This document shows, piece after piece, positions 34,539-43,177 of a stretch of 64,000 bases of DNA. Below the pieces are notes generated by a model, which made no database searches, was not told the DNA's origin, and worked only from the letters and a program-made list of their open reading frames with translations. Every line of letters starts with the position of its first letter. The first letter of the stretch is position 1. A program made the position numbers and the translations under genes. The DNA lies in the NCBI GenBank assembly GCA_016296885.1, contig JAEDHT010000003.1:1-64000 (forward strand), read 5' to 3'. The stretch comes from Clostridiaceae bacterium (GTDB taxonomy: Bacteria > Bacillota > Clostridia > Oscillospirales > Acutalibacteraceae).

Positions 34539-36596
34539 GTGTTATATACGGAAAATAAAAATGGAATAGATAAATTAAGGATAGTATTATGTTTAATAGT
34601 TTGCGTTATAATATTTGCTTTGTTCATCGCAAGACTGTTTGCATGGCAGATAATTGATGGCGATAAATACAAAGAGGTTTCTAACATTGCCGCAGCATAT
34701 TCTGTACCGACACAAGCTGTTCGTGGAGAAATATATGATATTGATGGCAACCCTCTTGCAATAAATAAGGCTATATACAACCTGCAAATCAGCAAATTAT
34801 ATATAGAAAAAGATAATGAGAATGATGTAATTATAAAGCTTTTAGACCTAATAGAAAATCTGAACATACCGTGGGAGGATAAACTGCCCATAGATTTAGA
34901 AAACGATGGGGGCTATTCTTTTAAACAAGACGAGGAAGACAAAATATCTTATCTAAAAAAAGATATACTGGAGCTTGCTGAAAATGCAAGTGCTGAGGAA
35001 TGTATAAATGCTCTTACGCTCAGATATTCTCTTGACGTAGGCGTCATGACAGAAAGAATGAGAAGAAATACAATAAGCGTGAGATACGGCATGGAAATAA
35101 AGGGATATAGCATGACTCAGCCATTTACACTTGCCAAAAACCTATCAAAAAAAGCTGTTGCTTTTATATCTGAACAAACTCAAGACACGCCGGGTGTTAA
35201 AATTGCAATCGAATATGATAGATATAATCCTGATGGTGCATTAGCTCCACATATCGTAGGAACTGTGGGTGCCATAAGCGAAGAGGAATATAATAAACTA
35301 AAATCACAGGGTTATGACTTTAATGATACTATCGGAAAAAGTGGCATTGAATCAGGAATGGAGAGCTATCTAAAAGGTGAAGAGGGCGAACTCCTGATGA
35401 TAAAAAGTGCAGATGGTACAGTAGAAAAAGCATCTGAAAGCAAAGAAGCATCACCCGGAAACAAGGTATATCTTACTTTAAACAGCAAGCTTCAAAAGGT
35501 TGCCAATGAGTCTCTGGCTGTTAATATTACCGCAGCACGTGAAAATGGCATAGCTCAAGGCGAAAAATACAGTGGTGAAGATTGTAATAGCGGTGCTGTG
35601 GTTGTTATGAATGTCAAGGACTTTTCTGTGATGGCAGCGGCCTCATATCCGAGCTACGATCTGCAAAAATACAGTGAATATGACTACTATAACAAACTAA
35701 TAAACGACAAGCATACACCTCTTTTTAACAGAGCTTTTAATGGTGCATATCCACCCGGTTCTGTATTTAAGTGCTGTGTGGCAGCAGCGGCACTGCAAGA
35801 AAACATTATCACTCCCAGCACAGAGATAAACTGTACTCATATATACGATTATTATAAAGCCGATACAGTGAAGTGCCTTGGTACACATGGCCATATCAAT
35901 ATGAATGATGCTATGTCTCAATCATGTAACTATTATTTTGCAGATGTGGGCAGAATGCTTGGCATAAACACAATGTATTTATACGCACAAAGATTTGGAC
36001 TTGGTGTAAAGACCGGTGTTGAGATGTATGAGTCGAATGGTACTCTCGCAGGCAGGGATAATGATGTATGGTATGATGCCAACACTGTTAAGGCTGCTAT
36101 AGGACAATCTGACAATGCTTTTACACCCTTACAGCTCGCAACATATGTATCAACTATTGCAAATAATGGTGTTAGATTAAAAACACATCTTGTTAGCCGT
36201 GTGGAAAGCTATGACGGAGACGAGATTATATATGAAAATAACATCAACAACCCAGAGGCAGTGCAAAAAACAGGCATATCTGAATCAAACATGAAAGCTT
36301 TGAAAAAGGCTATGCGTGAGGTAGTAACATCCGGTACTGCAAAGTCTATTTTTGGTGACTATGAGATAAAGATTGCCGCCAAAACGGGTACAGCTGAAAA
36401 TTCCGGATCAGACCACACAACATTCATTTGCTATGCACCTTATGATAAGCCTGAAATTGCAATAGCTGTGGTGCTGGAGCATGGCGCAAAGGGTAAATAC
36501 AGTATGTCTGTAGCAAAAGATATCATGGACGAGTACTTTAAAATTGATAGGAATAGTACTGATACTGATACATCATCTGATATGGAAAATAATTAA
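34539..36596 (+). CDS. mrdA: Penicillin-binding protein 2, elongation transpeptidase
   Basis: A 685-residue class B PBP that crosslinks peptidoglycan during elongation. An N-terminal transmembrane helix (about 15-35) precedes the pedestal domain, then the transpeptidase with the active Ser408 and Lys411 (PPGSVFK), SCN and Lys615 (KTGT). The tail beyond the enzyme is acidic and repetitive (NSTDTDTSSDMENN), similar in composition to the linkers of the dockerin proteins. The start appears to be GTG 34539, close to an AAAGG site; the spacing is short, so the exact start is uncertain. The family partner RodA is not in the window. Confidence 0.93.
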   Translation: MLYTENKNGIDKLRIVLCLIVCVIIFALFIARLFAWQIIDGDKYKEVSNIAAAYSVPTQAVRGEIYDIDGNPLAINKAIYNLQISKLYIEKDNENDVIIKLLDLIENLNIPWEDKLPIDLENDGGYSFKQDEEDKISYLKKDILELAENASAEECINALTLRYSLDVGVMTERMRRNTISVRYGMEIKGYSMTQPFTLAKNLSKKAVAFISEQTQDTPGVKIAIEYDRYNPDGALAPHIVGTVGAISEEEYNKLKSQGYDFNDTIGKSGIESGMESYLKGEEGELLMIKSADGTVEKASESKEASPGNKVYLTLNSKLQKVANESLAVNITAARENGIAQGEKYSGEDCNSGAVVVMNVKDFSVMAAASYPSYDLQKYSEYDYYNKLINDKHTPLFNRAFNGAYPPGSVFKCCVAAAALQENIITPSTEINCTHIYDYYKADTVKCLGTHGHINMNDAMSQSCNYYFADVGRMLGINTMYLYAQRFGLGVKTGVEMYESNGTLAGRDNDVWYDANTVKAAIGQSDNAFTPLQLATYVSTIANNGVRLKTHLVSRVESYDGDEIIYENNINNPEAVQKTGISESNMKALKKAMREVVTSGTAKSIFGDYEIKIAAKTGTAENSGSDHTTFICYAPYDKPEIAIAVVLEHGAKGKYSMSVAKDIMDEYFKIDRNSTDTDTSSDMENN

Positions 36597-36607
36597 ATAA
36601 TATATAA

Positions 36608-36648
36608 AAGAACTGAGTTTAAGGCATTATAAACTCAGTTCTTTTTAT
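36608..36648 (+). terminator. Terminator of the murE-mreBCD-PBP2 operon
   Basis: A perfect 14-bp stem, AAGAACTGAGTTTA (36608-36621) with TAAACTCAGTTCTT (36630-36643), then TTTTTATT. Confidence 0.93.
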
Positions 36649-36686
36649 TAATGTGTATTTATTATTGTATTAAAATATCAGGCAAA

Positions 36687-37595
36687 TTAATATCCGTCTA
36701 TAAATCTGCAGGCAGATATGGCAGCAGTTGCACCATCTGATATTGCGGTTGAAATCTGTCTTACGCACTTACTACGACAATCGCCTGCTACAAATATACC
36801 ATTTGTTCCGGTGTGACAGGTTTCTGATGCATCTATATAGCCCACACTATCAAGGTTACAGACATTAGAAAAAGCAGAATTCTCCGGTTCAAGTCCTATC
36901 GCTACGAACACTCCATCAATATTTAGTGTTCTGAGAGAGGAATCATCTGTGTTTTGTATAACAATGCTTTTCAGCTCTTCCCCATCCGGTATCTGATGCA
37001 CTACAGATGAGCAGATTATCTCTACATTATCTTTTGACTTCAATATTTCTTGTAGTCTGTCTTCGCCTGTAAGAAATGCAAGGTTCTGCACTATATAAAC
37101 TTTCTTGCAAACATCTGACAGCAACACTGCCTCTTGCAATGCTGAGTTACCCCCGCCTATTAGGGCAACTGTTTTGTCTGTATAGAATGCACCATCACAT
37201 ACAGCACAAAATGATATTCCGTCACCAATAAACTTTTCTTCATTTTCAATTTTTAATCTGCGGTGCTTGGCACCACAAGCTATTATTACACTTTTAGCCT
37301 CGTAGGTGTTATCCTCTGTGGTGATTATTTTTTTGTCGCCATTATCTGTGATGTTAAGCACATTTTCAAGCTCAACATCTGCGCCAAGCGACAGTGCCTG
37401 CTCCACCATTTTATCTGCTAGCTCGTTTCCGCTGATGCTTTCGAAACCCGGATAATTTTCTATTTTTGGTGAGAATGTCATCTGTCCGCCAAAGGCACCT
37501 CTCTCAAGAATCATAACACTTTTGTTGGAACGTCTTGCATATATTGCAGCTGTGAGTCCTGCAGGGCCACCTCCGATTATTACTATATCATACAT
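36687..37595 (-). CDS. trxB: Thioredoxin reductase
   Basis: A 302-residue FAD enzyme that uses NADPH to reduce a thioredoxin or redoxin through Cys130 and Cys133 (SFCAVCDGAFY). The FAD loop IIGGGPAGLTAA, the NADPH loop LIGGGNSALQEA and the C-terminal FVAGDCRSK are in place. It lies immediately downstream of nrdD on the same strand. No separate thioredoxin gene is visible, and NrdD itself carries a redoxin domain, so TrxB probably reduces that domain directly (inference). Confidence 0.95.
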   Translation of the reverse strand: MYDIVIIGGGPAGLTAAIYARRSNKSVMILERGAFGGQMTFSPKIENYPGFESISGNELADKMVEQALSLGADVELENVLNITDNGDKKIITTEDNTYEAKSVIIACGAKHRRLKIENEEKFIGDGISFCAVCDGAFYTDKTVALIGGGNSALQEAVLLSDVCKKVYIVQNLAFLTGEDRLQEILKSKDNVEIICSSVVHQIPDGEELKSIVIQNTDDSSLRTLNIDGVFVAIGLEPENSAFSNVCNLDSVGYIDASETCHTGTNGIFVAGDCRSKCVRQISTAISDGATAAISACRFIDGY

Positions 37596-37623
37596 AACCT
37601 GAAATTCCTTTCTTAAAGCAATA

Positions 37624-37661
37624 AGCCGAGTCAGCCGAAATATAAATCGACCGACCCGGCT
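37624..37661 (-). terminator. Hairpin between nrdD and trxB
   Basis: A 15-bp stem (37624-37638 with 37647-37661). On the minus strand all positions pair, three as G-U; on the plus strand those three are A-C mismatches. It is therefore an RNA element of the nrdD transcript, either a partial terminator or a processing site. Confidence 0.65.
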
Positions 37662-37688
37662 TTTTTGCTGTTTACTTATTTTATATAA

Positions 37689-40064
37689 TTATTTATATTC
37701 TGATATAAACTTCTTTACATTGACAACGGAGGCATACTTCTCTGTTTCGCCCTTGTTCACACATATAAGAGTAGGAGCTTGCTTTATACCTAAGGAATTG
37801 GAAAGTCCAACATTTTCGTTTGCAACAACCTTTTTGTATTCGATATTAGCCTTTGCAAGCAGTTGCTCTGCTATTTTGCAATTCGGGCAGGTTGTTGATA
37901 CAAAGAGGTATATGCCATCAGAAAGTTCAGGAGCAACAAACTCGTTCTTAGCCTCTACACTTTCCATAGTTTTAGGGCCTTCATGAGTTAATACAGAGCC
38001 TGCTACATTGTAGGTTTTGCGCTCTTTATATTCCTGTGATTTACCACTGTTCCAATTCTTTACAGGACGATAATATCCTGTGATTCTGCTGTACACCTCT
38101 GTTTCTTTTCCGCATTGTGGGCAAGTAAAATGTTCACCGGTGATATATCCATGCTCTCTACAAACAGAATAGGTTGGTGAAAGGGTGTAGTAAGGAAGTC
38201 TGTAGTTTTCTGAAATTTTTCTTACAATTGATGCCGCTGCCTTCCAATCTGGGAGCTTTTCGCCCAAGAATGCATGGAAAACTGTACCTGATGTGTATAA
38301 TGTTTGGAGCTCATCTTGCACGTCTAGTGCAGTAAAGATATCATCTGTATAGCCAACAGGAAGATGTGAGCTATTTGTATAATATGGTGTTTCTGCATCA
38401 GAAGCTGTGATGATATCAGGATATCTCTTTCTATCATGCTTTGCAAGACGATATGATGTAGACTCTGCCGGTGTAGCTTCAAGATTGTAGAGATCACCAT
38501 ACATCTCTTGATAGTCAGACAATCTTTCACGCATATGGTTGAGCACATCTTTTGTGAATTTTTGAGCTTCAACATTTGTGAGATCCTTGCGGAGCCAATT
38601 TGCATTGAGGCAAGCCTCGTTCATACCTACAAGACCGATTGTAGAGAAATGATTGTCAAATGTGCCAAGATATCTCTTGGTGTATGGATATAGGCCCTCA
38701 TTGAGAAGCTTTGTAATGATAGTTCTTTTTATCTTTAAAGAACGAGCCGCAAGATCCATCATCTTATCAAGTCTCTTATAGAAATCTTCTTCATTGGCGG
38801 AAAGATATGCAATTCTTGGCATATTGATTGTTACAACGCCTACAGAACCTGTGCTTTCGCCACTGCCAAAGAATCCACCGGATTTTTTGCGAAGCTCTCT
38901 GAGATCGAGACGAAGTCTGCAACACATACTTCTTACGTCTGATGGCTCCATATCACTGTTTACATAGTTAGAGAAATAAGGTGTGCCATACTTGGCTGTC
39001 ATCTCAAATAGAAGCTTGTTATTCTCTGTTTCGTTCCAATCAAAGTCACGTGTAATAGAATATGTCGGAATAGGATACTGGAAGCCTCTGCCGTTAACAT
39101 CGCCCTCAATCATAACCTCGATAAAGGCTTTGTTTACCATATCCATTTCTTTTTTACAGTCGCCGTATTTGAAGTCCATTTTCTTGCCGCCGACTATGGC
39201 ATACTCATCAATAAGGTCGTGAGGAACAGTCCAGTCAAGGGTGATATTGCTAAACGGTGCCTGTGTGCCCCAACGGCTTGGTGTGTTTACACCATAAATA
39301 AAGGATTCTACACACTTTTTAACTGTTTCATAATCGAGGTTATCTGCCTTTACAAAAGGTGCAAGATAAGTATCAAAGGAAGAGAAAGCCTGTGCGCCTG
39401 CCCATTCATTTTGCAGTATACCTAGGAAGTTTACCATCTGATTGCAGAGTGTTGCGAGATGCTTTGCAGGAGCTGAGGTGATTTTTCCTGTTACACCACC
39501 AAGTCCTTCTTGGATAAGCTGTTTGAGCGACCATCCTGCACAATAGCCTGTAAGCATAGATAAATCGTGAATGTGAATATCGGCATTTTTGTGTGCCTTA
39601 GATATTTCGTCATCATATATCTCAGACAACCAGTAGTTAGCTGTGATAGCACCGGAGTTGCTGAGGATAAGACCACCAACAGAATATGTTACTGTGGAAT
39701 TCTCCTTAACTCTCCAGTCGATATTGTTGACATATTTGTCTACAAGCTCTTTATAGTCGAGTATTGTAGATTTCATATTGCGGAGCTTCTCACGCTGTCT
39801 TCTGTAGAGGATATATGCTTTTGCTACATCTGCATATCCTGCCTGAACTAATGTAGCCTCTACACTATCTTGAATATCTTCAACAGAGATAAGACCATCA
39901 ATAATCTTTGGCTCAAAATCTGAAGTAACCTTGAGTGCGAGAAAATCAATAATATTATCATTATACTGTCTTTCGCAAGCATCAAATGCTTTTCTAATAG
40001 CATCCGAAATCTTTACAATGTTGAAATCTGCTGTTTCTGTGTTTCTTTTTACTACCCTATACAT
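37689..40064 (-). CDS. nrdD: Anaerobic ribonucleoside-triphosphate reductase with C-terminal redoxin domain
   Basis: A 791-residue class III ribonucleotide reductase making deoxynucleotides in anaerobes. An ATP-cone regulates activity (about 1-95), the barrel has the HIHDL and SMCCRLR (adjacent cysteines) motifs, and the C-terminal zinc site has Cys in CREHGY and CPQCG. The glycyl radical is Gly663 in RITGYYRP. After this normal end comes an extra 75 residues: a thioredoxin/glutaredoxin-like fold with CPNC (Cys726, Cys729) and the cis-proline turn KQAPT. That suggests built-in reductant delivery with TrxB as electron source, instead of formate. AGGGGGA precedes the start. Confidence 0.93.
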   Translation of the reverse strand: MYRVVKRNTETADFNIVKISDAIRKAFDACERQYNDNIIDFLALKVTSDFEPKIIDGLISVEDIQDSVEATLVQAGYADVAKAYILYRRQREKLRNMKSTILDYKELVDKYVNNIDWRVKENSTVTYSVGGLILSNSGAITANYWLSEIYDDEISKAHKNADIHIHDLSMLTGYCAGWSLKQLIQEGLGGVTGKITSAPAKHLATLCNQMVNFLGILQNEWAGAQAFSSFDTYLAPFVKADNLDYETVKKCVESFIYGVNTPSRWGTQAPFSNITLDWTVPHDLIDEYAIVGGKKMDFKYGDCKKEMDMVNKAFIEVMIEGDVNGRGFQYPIPTYSITRDFDWNETENNKLLFEMTAKYGTPYFSNYVNSDMEPSDVRSMCCRLRLDLRELRKKSGGFFGSGESTGSVGVVTINMPRIAYLSANEEDFYKRLDKMMDLAARSLKIKRTIITKLLNEGLYPYTKRYLGTFDNHFSTIGLVGMNEACLNANWLRKDLTNVEAQKFTKDVLNHMRERLSDYQEMYGDLYNLEATPAESTSYRLAKHDRKRYPDIITASDAETPYYTNSSHLPVGYTDDIFTALDVQDELQTLYTSGTVFHAFLGEKLPDWKAAASIVRKISENYRLPYYTLSPTYSVCREHGYITGEHFTCPQCGKETEVYSRITGYYRPVKNWNSGKSQEYKERKTYNVAGSVLTHEGPKTMESVEAKNEFVAPELSDGIYLFVSTTCPNCKIAEQLLAKANIEYKKVVANENVGLSNSLGIKQAPTLICVNKGETEKYASVVNVKKFISEYK

Positions 40065-40084
40065 ATTTCTACCATCCCCCTAAA

Positions 40085-40774
40085 TTAAATTCCCCTAAAT
40101 TTTGCTAGCGGGGCATATTTTTGGATTATACCGAGAAATTTGTGTAGCTCCTCAGCTTCAAACCCACAAAAGCCCTGCTTAATTGTGTTACCTGAATCAA
40201 CAAATCGCTGGATAAAATATTTATCCTGCTCTTTCAGAAGCTCTGAGCCTATAAGCTCAAAATCTTCCTCTGTGTGAATCCCTTTTACTGTTGTTGTTCT
40301 GAATTCATAATCGATTCCACTATTTCTAATAAGCTGTATGCTTTTCATCACATCATCTGTGCTTATATTCACACCGGATGCAATATGATAATTTTTTATA
40401 CTGCTTTTGATATCCATAGCAACATAGTCCACAATTCCAAGCGATAATATTTTTTCTAACTTATCAGGAAAAGCTCCGTTTGTGTCAAGCTTAACCTTAT
40501 AGCCGAGTGATTTTACATCTTGAATAAAATCAAAAATATCAGCCTGTAACAACGGCTCGCCACCGGTGATGCATACACCATCAAGCAAACCTTTTCTCTT
40601 TTGGAGATAATGAATAACCTCAGATATCATATTTTGATTATCTGATGGTGATAACACCAACCCTGCATTGTGGCAAAATGGACATCTAAAATTGCATCCA
40701 CCTGTAAAAACAGTGCAAGCTATATGTTCCGGATAATCCAGCAAGGTCATTTTTTGAAAGCCCTGTATGTTCAT
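40085..40774 (-). CDS. nrdG: Anaerobic ribonucleotide reductase activating protein
   Basis: A 229-residue radical-SAM activase that installs the glycyl radical in NrdD. The cluster ligands are Cys27, Cys31 and Cys34 (CNFRCPFC), followed by GVCITGGEPLL for SAM. The N-terminus MNIQGFQKMTLLDYPEHIACT is the usual start for this type. The gene precedes nrdD by 20 bases. A strong ribosome site is not visible before the ATG, which is unusual here. A consensus promoter, NrdR-like boxes and a hairpin lie in the leader. Confidence 0.94.
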   Translation of the reverse strand: MNIQGFQKMTLLDYPEHIACTVFTGGCNFRCPFCHNAGLVLSPSDNQNMISEVIHYLQKRKGLLDGVCITGGEPLLQADIFDFIQDVKSLGYKVKLDTNGAFPDKLEKILSLGIVDYVAMDIKSSIKNYHIASGVNISTDDVMKSIQLIRNSGIDYEFRTTTVKGIHTEEDFELIGSELLKEQDKYFIQRFVDSGNTIKQGFCGFEAEELHKFLGIIQKYAPLAKFRGI

Positions 40775-40833
40775 AATTCAAAACAATAACTCGCAAAATG
40801 CGAATTAACATAACCTTTCAATGGGATTTTTTC

Positions 40834-40862
40834 AAAAATAAAAGCCGATTATCTAATCGGCT
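40834..40862 (-). terminator. Intrinsic terminator in the nrdG leader
   Basis: AGCCGATT and AATCGGCT arms (within 40843-40862, tight loop) are followed on the minus strand by TTTATTTTT (40834-40842). It is downstream of the predicted nrdG transcription start (about 40876) and also downstream of radA, so it can stop both transcripts. Confidence 0.75.
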
Positions 40863-40882
40863 CTTACCTTTCGACGAGTTTG

Positions 40883-40911
40883 ATTATACCATATTCTGTG
40901 GTACCTGTCAA
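40883..40911 (-). promoter_or_regulatory. Consensus nrdGD promoter
   Basis: On the minus strand TTGACA (40906-40911) and TATAAT (40883-40888) with a 17-base spacer. It is one of the best promoters in the window. Confidence 0.88.
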
Positions 40912-40918
40912 TATCGAA

Positions 40919-40966
40919 ATACTATATATTGTTATATTTTTTTAAAATTAGTTCTATATGTGGTAA
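40919..40966 (-). promoter_or_regulatory. Tandem NrdR-like boxes upstream of nrdG
   Basis: Bases 40919-40934 match the NrdR consensus ACAC-W-ATATAT-W-GTGT at 13 of 16 positions. A weaker copy (40951-40966, about 9 of 16) has its centre 32 bases away, the helical spacing usual for NrdR repressor sites. Both are just upstream of the -35. NrdR is a Zn/ATP-cone repressor of nucleotide reductase genes. Confidence 0.65.
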
Positions 40967-40986
40967 AAATTCATTATTTCACACTA

Positions 40987-42363
40987 TTAACTCAAAATAG
41001 CATTGTAGGCATCACGAATATTACCGACACCGACTAATTTTATATTTTGATACTCTGCAAAATTCTTTGACAGAGCTCTATAATTATGTAGTGGAAGTAT
41101 ACATCTTGTAAAGCCTAACCGGGCAGCCTCAAGCACACGCTCTTCGGCATGAGATACGCTCCTTATCTCCCCTGCAAGTCCCACTTCGCCAAAAACAATA
41201 AGATTTTCTGGGATCGGTATATCTTTTAGACTGCTAATAAGTGATATCGCAACAGCAAGATCAACGCTGGGTTCATCTAATCTAAGACCACCAACAACAT
41301 TTATATATGCATCTGTATTTGCAAAGAAAAAGCCTGCACGTTTTTCTAAAACAGCTATTATCAGCGCCATTCTGTTGTAATCAAAGCCTGTTGCCATTCT
41401 GCGTGGATTTCCAAATCCGGAATTAGCCGCCAAACCCTGAATTTCTGCCAATATAGGTCTTGTACCCTCCATTGCAGATGTGACACACGTGCCTGAAACA
41501 TTCTTTGGACGTCCCGAAAGAAGCATAAGAGATGGATTTTCAACCTCTTTTAACCCCTTATTGACCATTTCAAACACGCCAATCTCATTGGTGGATCCAA
41601 ATCTGTTTTTTATTGCTCTCAATATGCGATATGACATCTGTCGGTCGCCCTCAAAATACAAAACTGCATCAACAATATGCTCCAACACCTTAGGGCCTGC
41701 TATAGCACCATCTTTATTCACATGGCTTACTATGATTATTGGGATATCAAGGCTTTTTGCACAGCGCATAAACATATTTGTACACTCTCTCACCTGTGTT
41801 ATACTTCCAGGAGATGAGTTTAGCTGATTAAGCGACATGGTTTGAATAGAATCTATAACTACGAGGTCCGGTTTTTCCATTCTTATAGTATCTGTTATAG
41901 TTTCTACATCTGTCTCTGTAAATACAAATAGATTGTCACTATCCACGCCAAGACGCATAGCACGTAGCTTGAGCTGTCTTTTTGATTCTTCACCTGATAC
42001 ATATAATATTTTCATTTCATCAGCCATATTGCTGCACATCTGCAAAAGCAGTGTAGACTTGCCAATACCGGGATCACCACCGATAAGCACTAAAGAGCCT
42101 TTTACAACACCACCACCCAGCACTCTGTCCAGCTCATGTATATCTGTCCTGTAGCGATGTTCATCATGTGTGTTTATCTCACTAATAGACTGGGATTTTG
42201 ATAGTGGGGGTCTTGGAGCAGATGTCTTTTGCTGTGAATCGGTAGTTCTCAGCTCTTCGTTCATTGTGTTCCATTGGCCACATCCCGGACATTTGCCATA
42301 CCATTTTACAGACTCATATCCGCACTGCTCGCATACATAAACATTCCTTGATTTTACTGCCAT
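40987..42363 (-). CDS. radA: DNA repair protein RadA
   Basis: A 458-residue RadA (Sms), a RecA-like helicase for branch migration during recombination and repair. The N-terminal zinc finger uses Cys11, Cys14, Cys25 and Cys28; Walker A GGDPGIGKST is at 95-104; KNRFG, the RadA-specific motif, follows, and the C-terminal Lon-protease-like domain starts at about residue 285. The gene lies at the downstream end of a minus-strand series with the amidase gene, 17 bases apart. Confidence 0.97.
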   Translation of the reverse strand: MAVKSRNVYVCEQCGYESVKWYGKCPGCGQWNTMNEELRTTDSQQKTSAPRPPLSKSQSISEINTHDEHRYRTDIHELDRVLGGGVVKGSLVLIGGDPGIGKSTLLLQMCSNMADEMKILYVSGEESKRQLKLRAMRLGVDSDNLFVFTETDVETITDTIRMEKPDLVVIDSIQTMSLNQLNSSPGSITQVRECTNMFMRCAKSLDIPIIIVSHVNKDGAIAGPKVLEHIVDAVLYFEGDRQMSYRILRAIKNRFGSTNEIGVFEMVNKGLKEVENPSLMLLSGRPKNVSGTCVTSAMEGTRPILAEIQGLAANSGFGNPRRMATGFDYNRMALIIAVLEKRAGFFFANTDAYINVVGGLRLDEPSVDLAVAISLISSLKDIPIPENLIVFGEVGLAGEIRSVSHAEERVLEAARLGFTRCILPLHNYRALSKNFAEYQNIKLVGVGNIRDAYNAILS

Positions 42364-42380
42364 ATATTGTTCCTCCGAAC

Positions 42381-43133
42381 CTAGTTACTTATATAATCTA
42401 ATATACCGCAAAAAATTGAAAACGCCATTTTTTGCTGATAGCTATCATCTTTTAATTTTTGTAGCTCTTCTTCATTTGAAATAAATCCACACTCTGTAAT
42501 AATCGCCGGCACCTTTGCATTGTGCAAGAGATAAATATTAGAATCAGCAGGCTTTAACTCACGTGTGTTCTCAGGCTGTAAGAGCGAAACCACCGAATTG
42601 CGCACACTTTCAGCAAGAATGTTGCTATTCTGATTGTTCTTAGAATAAAAAATCTGGGTACCATTATATTTGCTTTGCTCAAATTTGTTCTGATGGATAC
42701 CCACAACTATATTATACTCAGAACTATTATAGATAGCAAGCCTGTTGTGCATATCTGACACCTTGATTTCACGAGTTGTACTCGCATCAGTATCATTAAT
42801 TGAGATATCAGTTTCTCTTATCATCTGTGTTTTGTAGCCTGCACACTGTAATAAGGTATTTAACTTTTGGGCTATGGACAGATTTAGGTCTTTTTCTAGG
42901 GTTCCATCCGGTGCCACTGCCCCTCCGTCCTCACCACCATGACCTGCATCTATCACAATTGTGAGCTCATTATCTGTAGAAGATATCTCAGCATCCTTTT
43001 CGTTAAATGCAGACATTAATAAAATCATAGTGGCACAAACACATAAAACACATATAAAATAATACAGCGCACCACCTTGACATTTGATAAACTGCCTAAG
43101 GGATACACTGATTTTATCTTTATTTAATTTCAC
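42381..43133 (-). CDS. CwlD-like N-acetylmuramoyl-L-alanine amidase
   Basis: A 250-residue Amidase_3 enzyme with an N-terminal transmembrane anchor (about 25-45). The zinc site is complete: IDAGHGGEDGG, then the glutamate in ITECGFISNEEE and GIHQNKF. The anchor and size resemble CwlD, which prepares spore cortex muramic lactam in sporulating Firmicutes, but vegetative amidases can look similar. I choose GTG 43133 because GAGGTG lies just upstream; the GTG at 43142 overlaps the ribosome site itself. Its position by radA matches many Clostridia only loosely. Confidence 0.85.
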   Translation of the reverse strand: MKLNKDKISVSLRQFIKCQGGALYYFICVLCVCATMILLMSAFNEKDAEISSTDNELTIVIDAGHGGEDGGAVAPDGTLEKDLNLSIAQKLNTLLQCAGYKTQMIRETDISINDTDASTTREIKVSDMHNRLAIYNSSEYNIVVGIHQNKFEQSKYNGTQIFYSKNNQNSNILAESVRNSVVSLLQPENTRELKPADSNIYLLHNAKVPAIITECGFISNEEELQKLKDDSYQQKMAFSIFCGILDYISN

Positions 43134-43177
43134 AATAATCACCTCAAAATAATATATGAGGCTCTATAAAATTTAAT

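Noticed and set aside
37720..37986. Open frame on the strand opposite nrdD (and similar long antisense frames, e.g. 9460-10089 and 61518-61844)
   Set aside because: They mirror strongly conserved genes, lack ribosome sites and have low-complexity or serine-rich translations typical of shadows.
40770..40815. Short upstream ORF in the nrdG leader starting after AAAGG
   Set aside because: It overlaps nrdG out of frame for about 40 codons with no coding character; chance is more likely.
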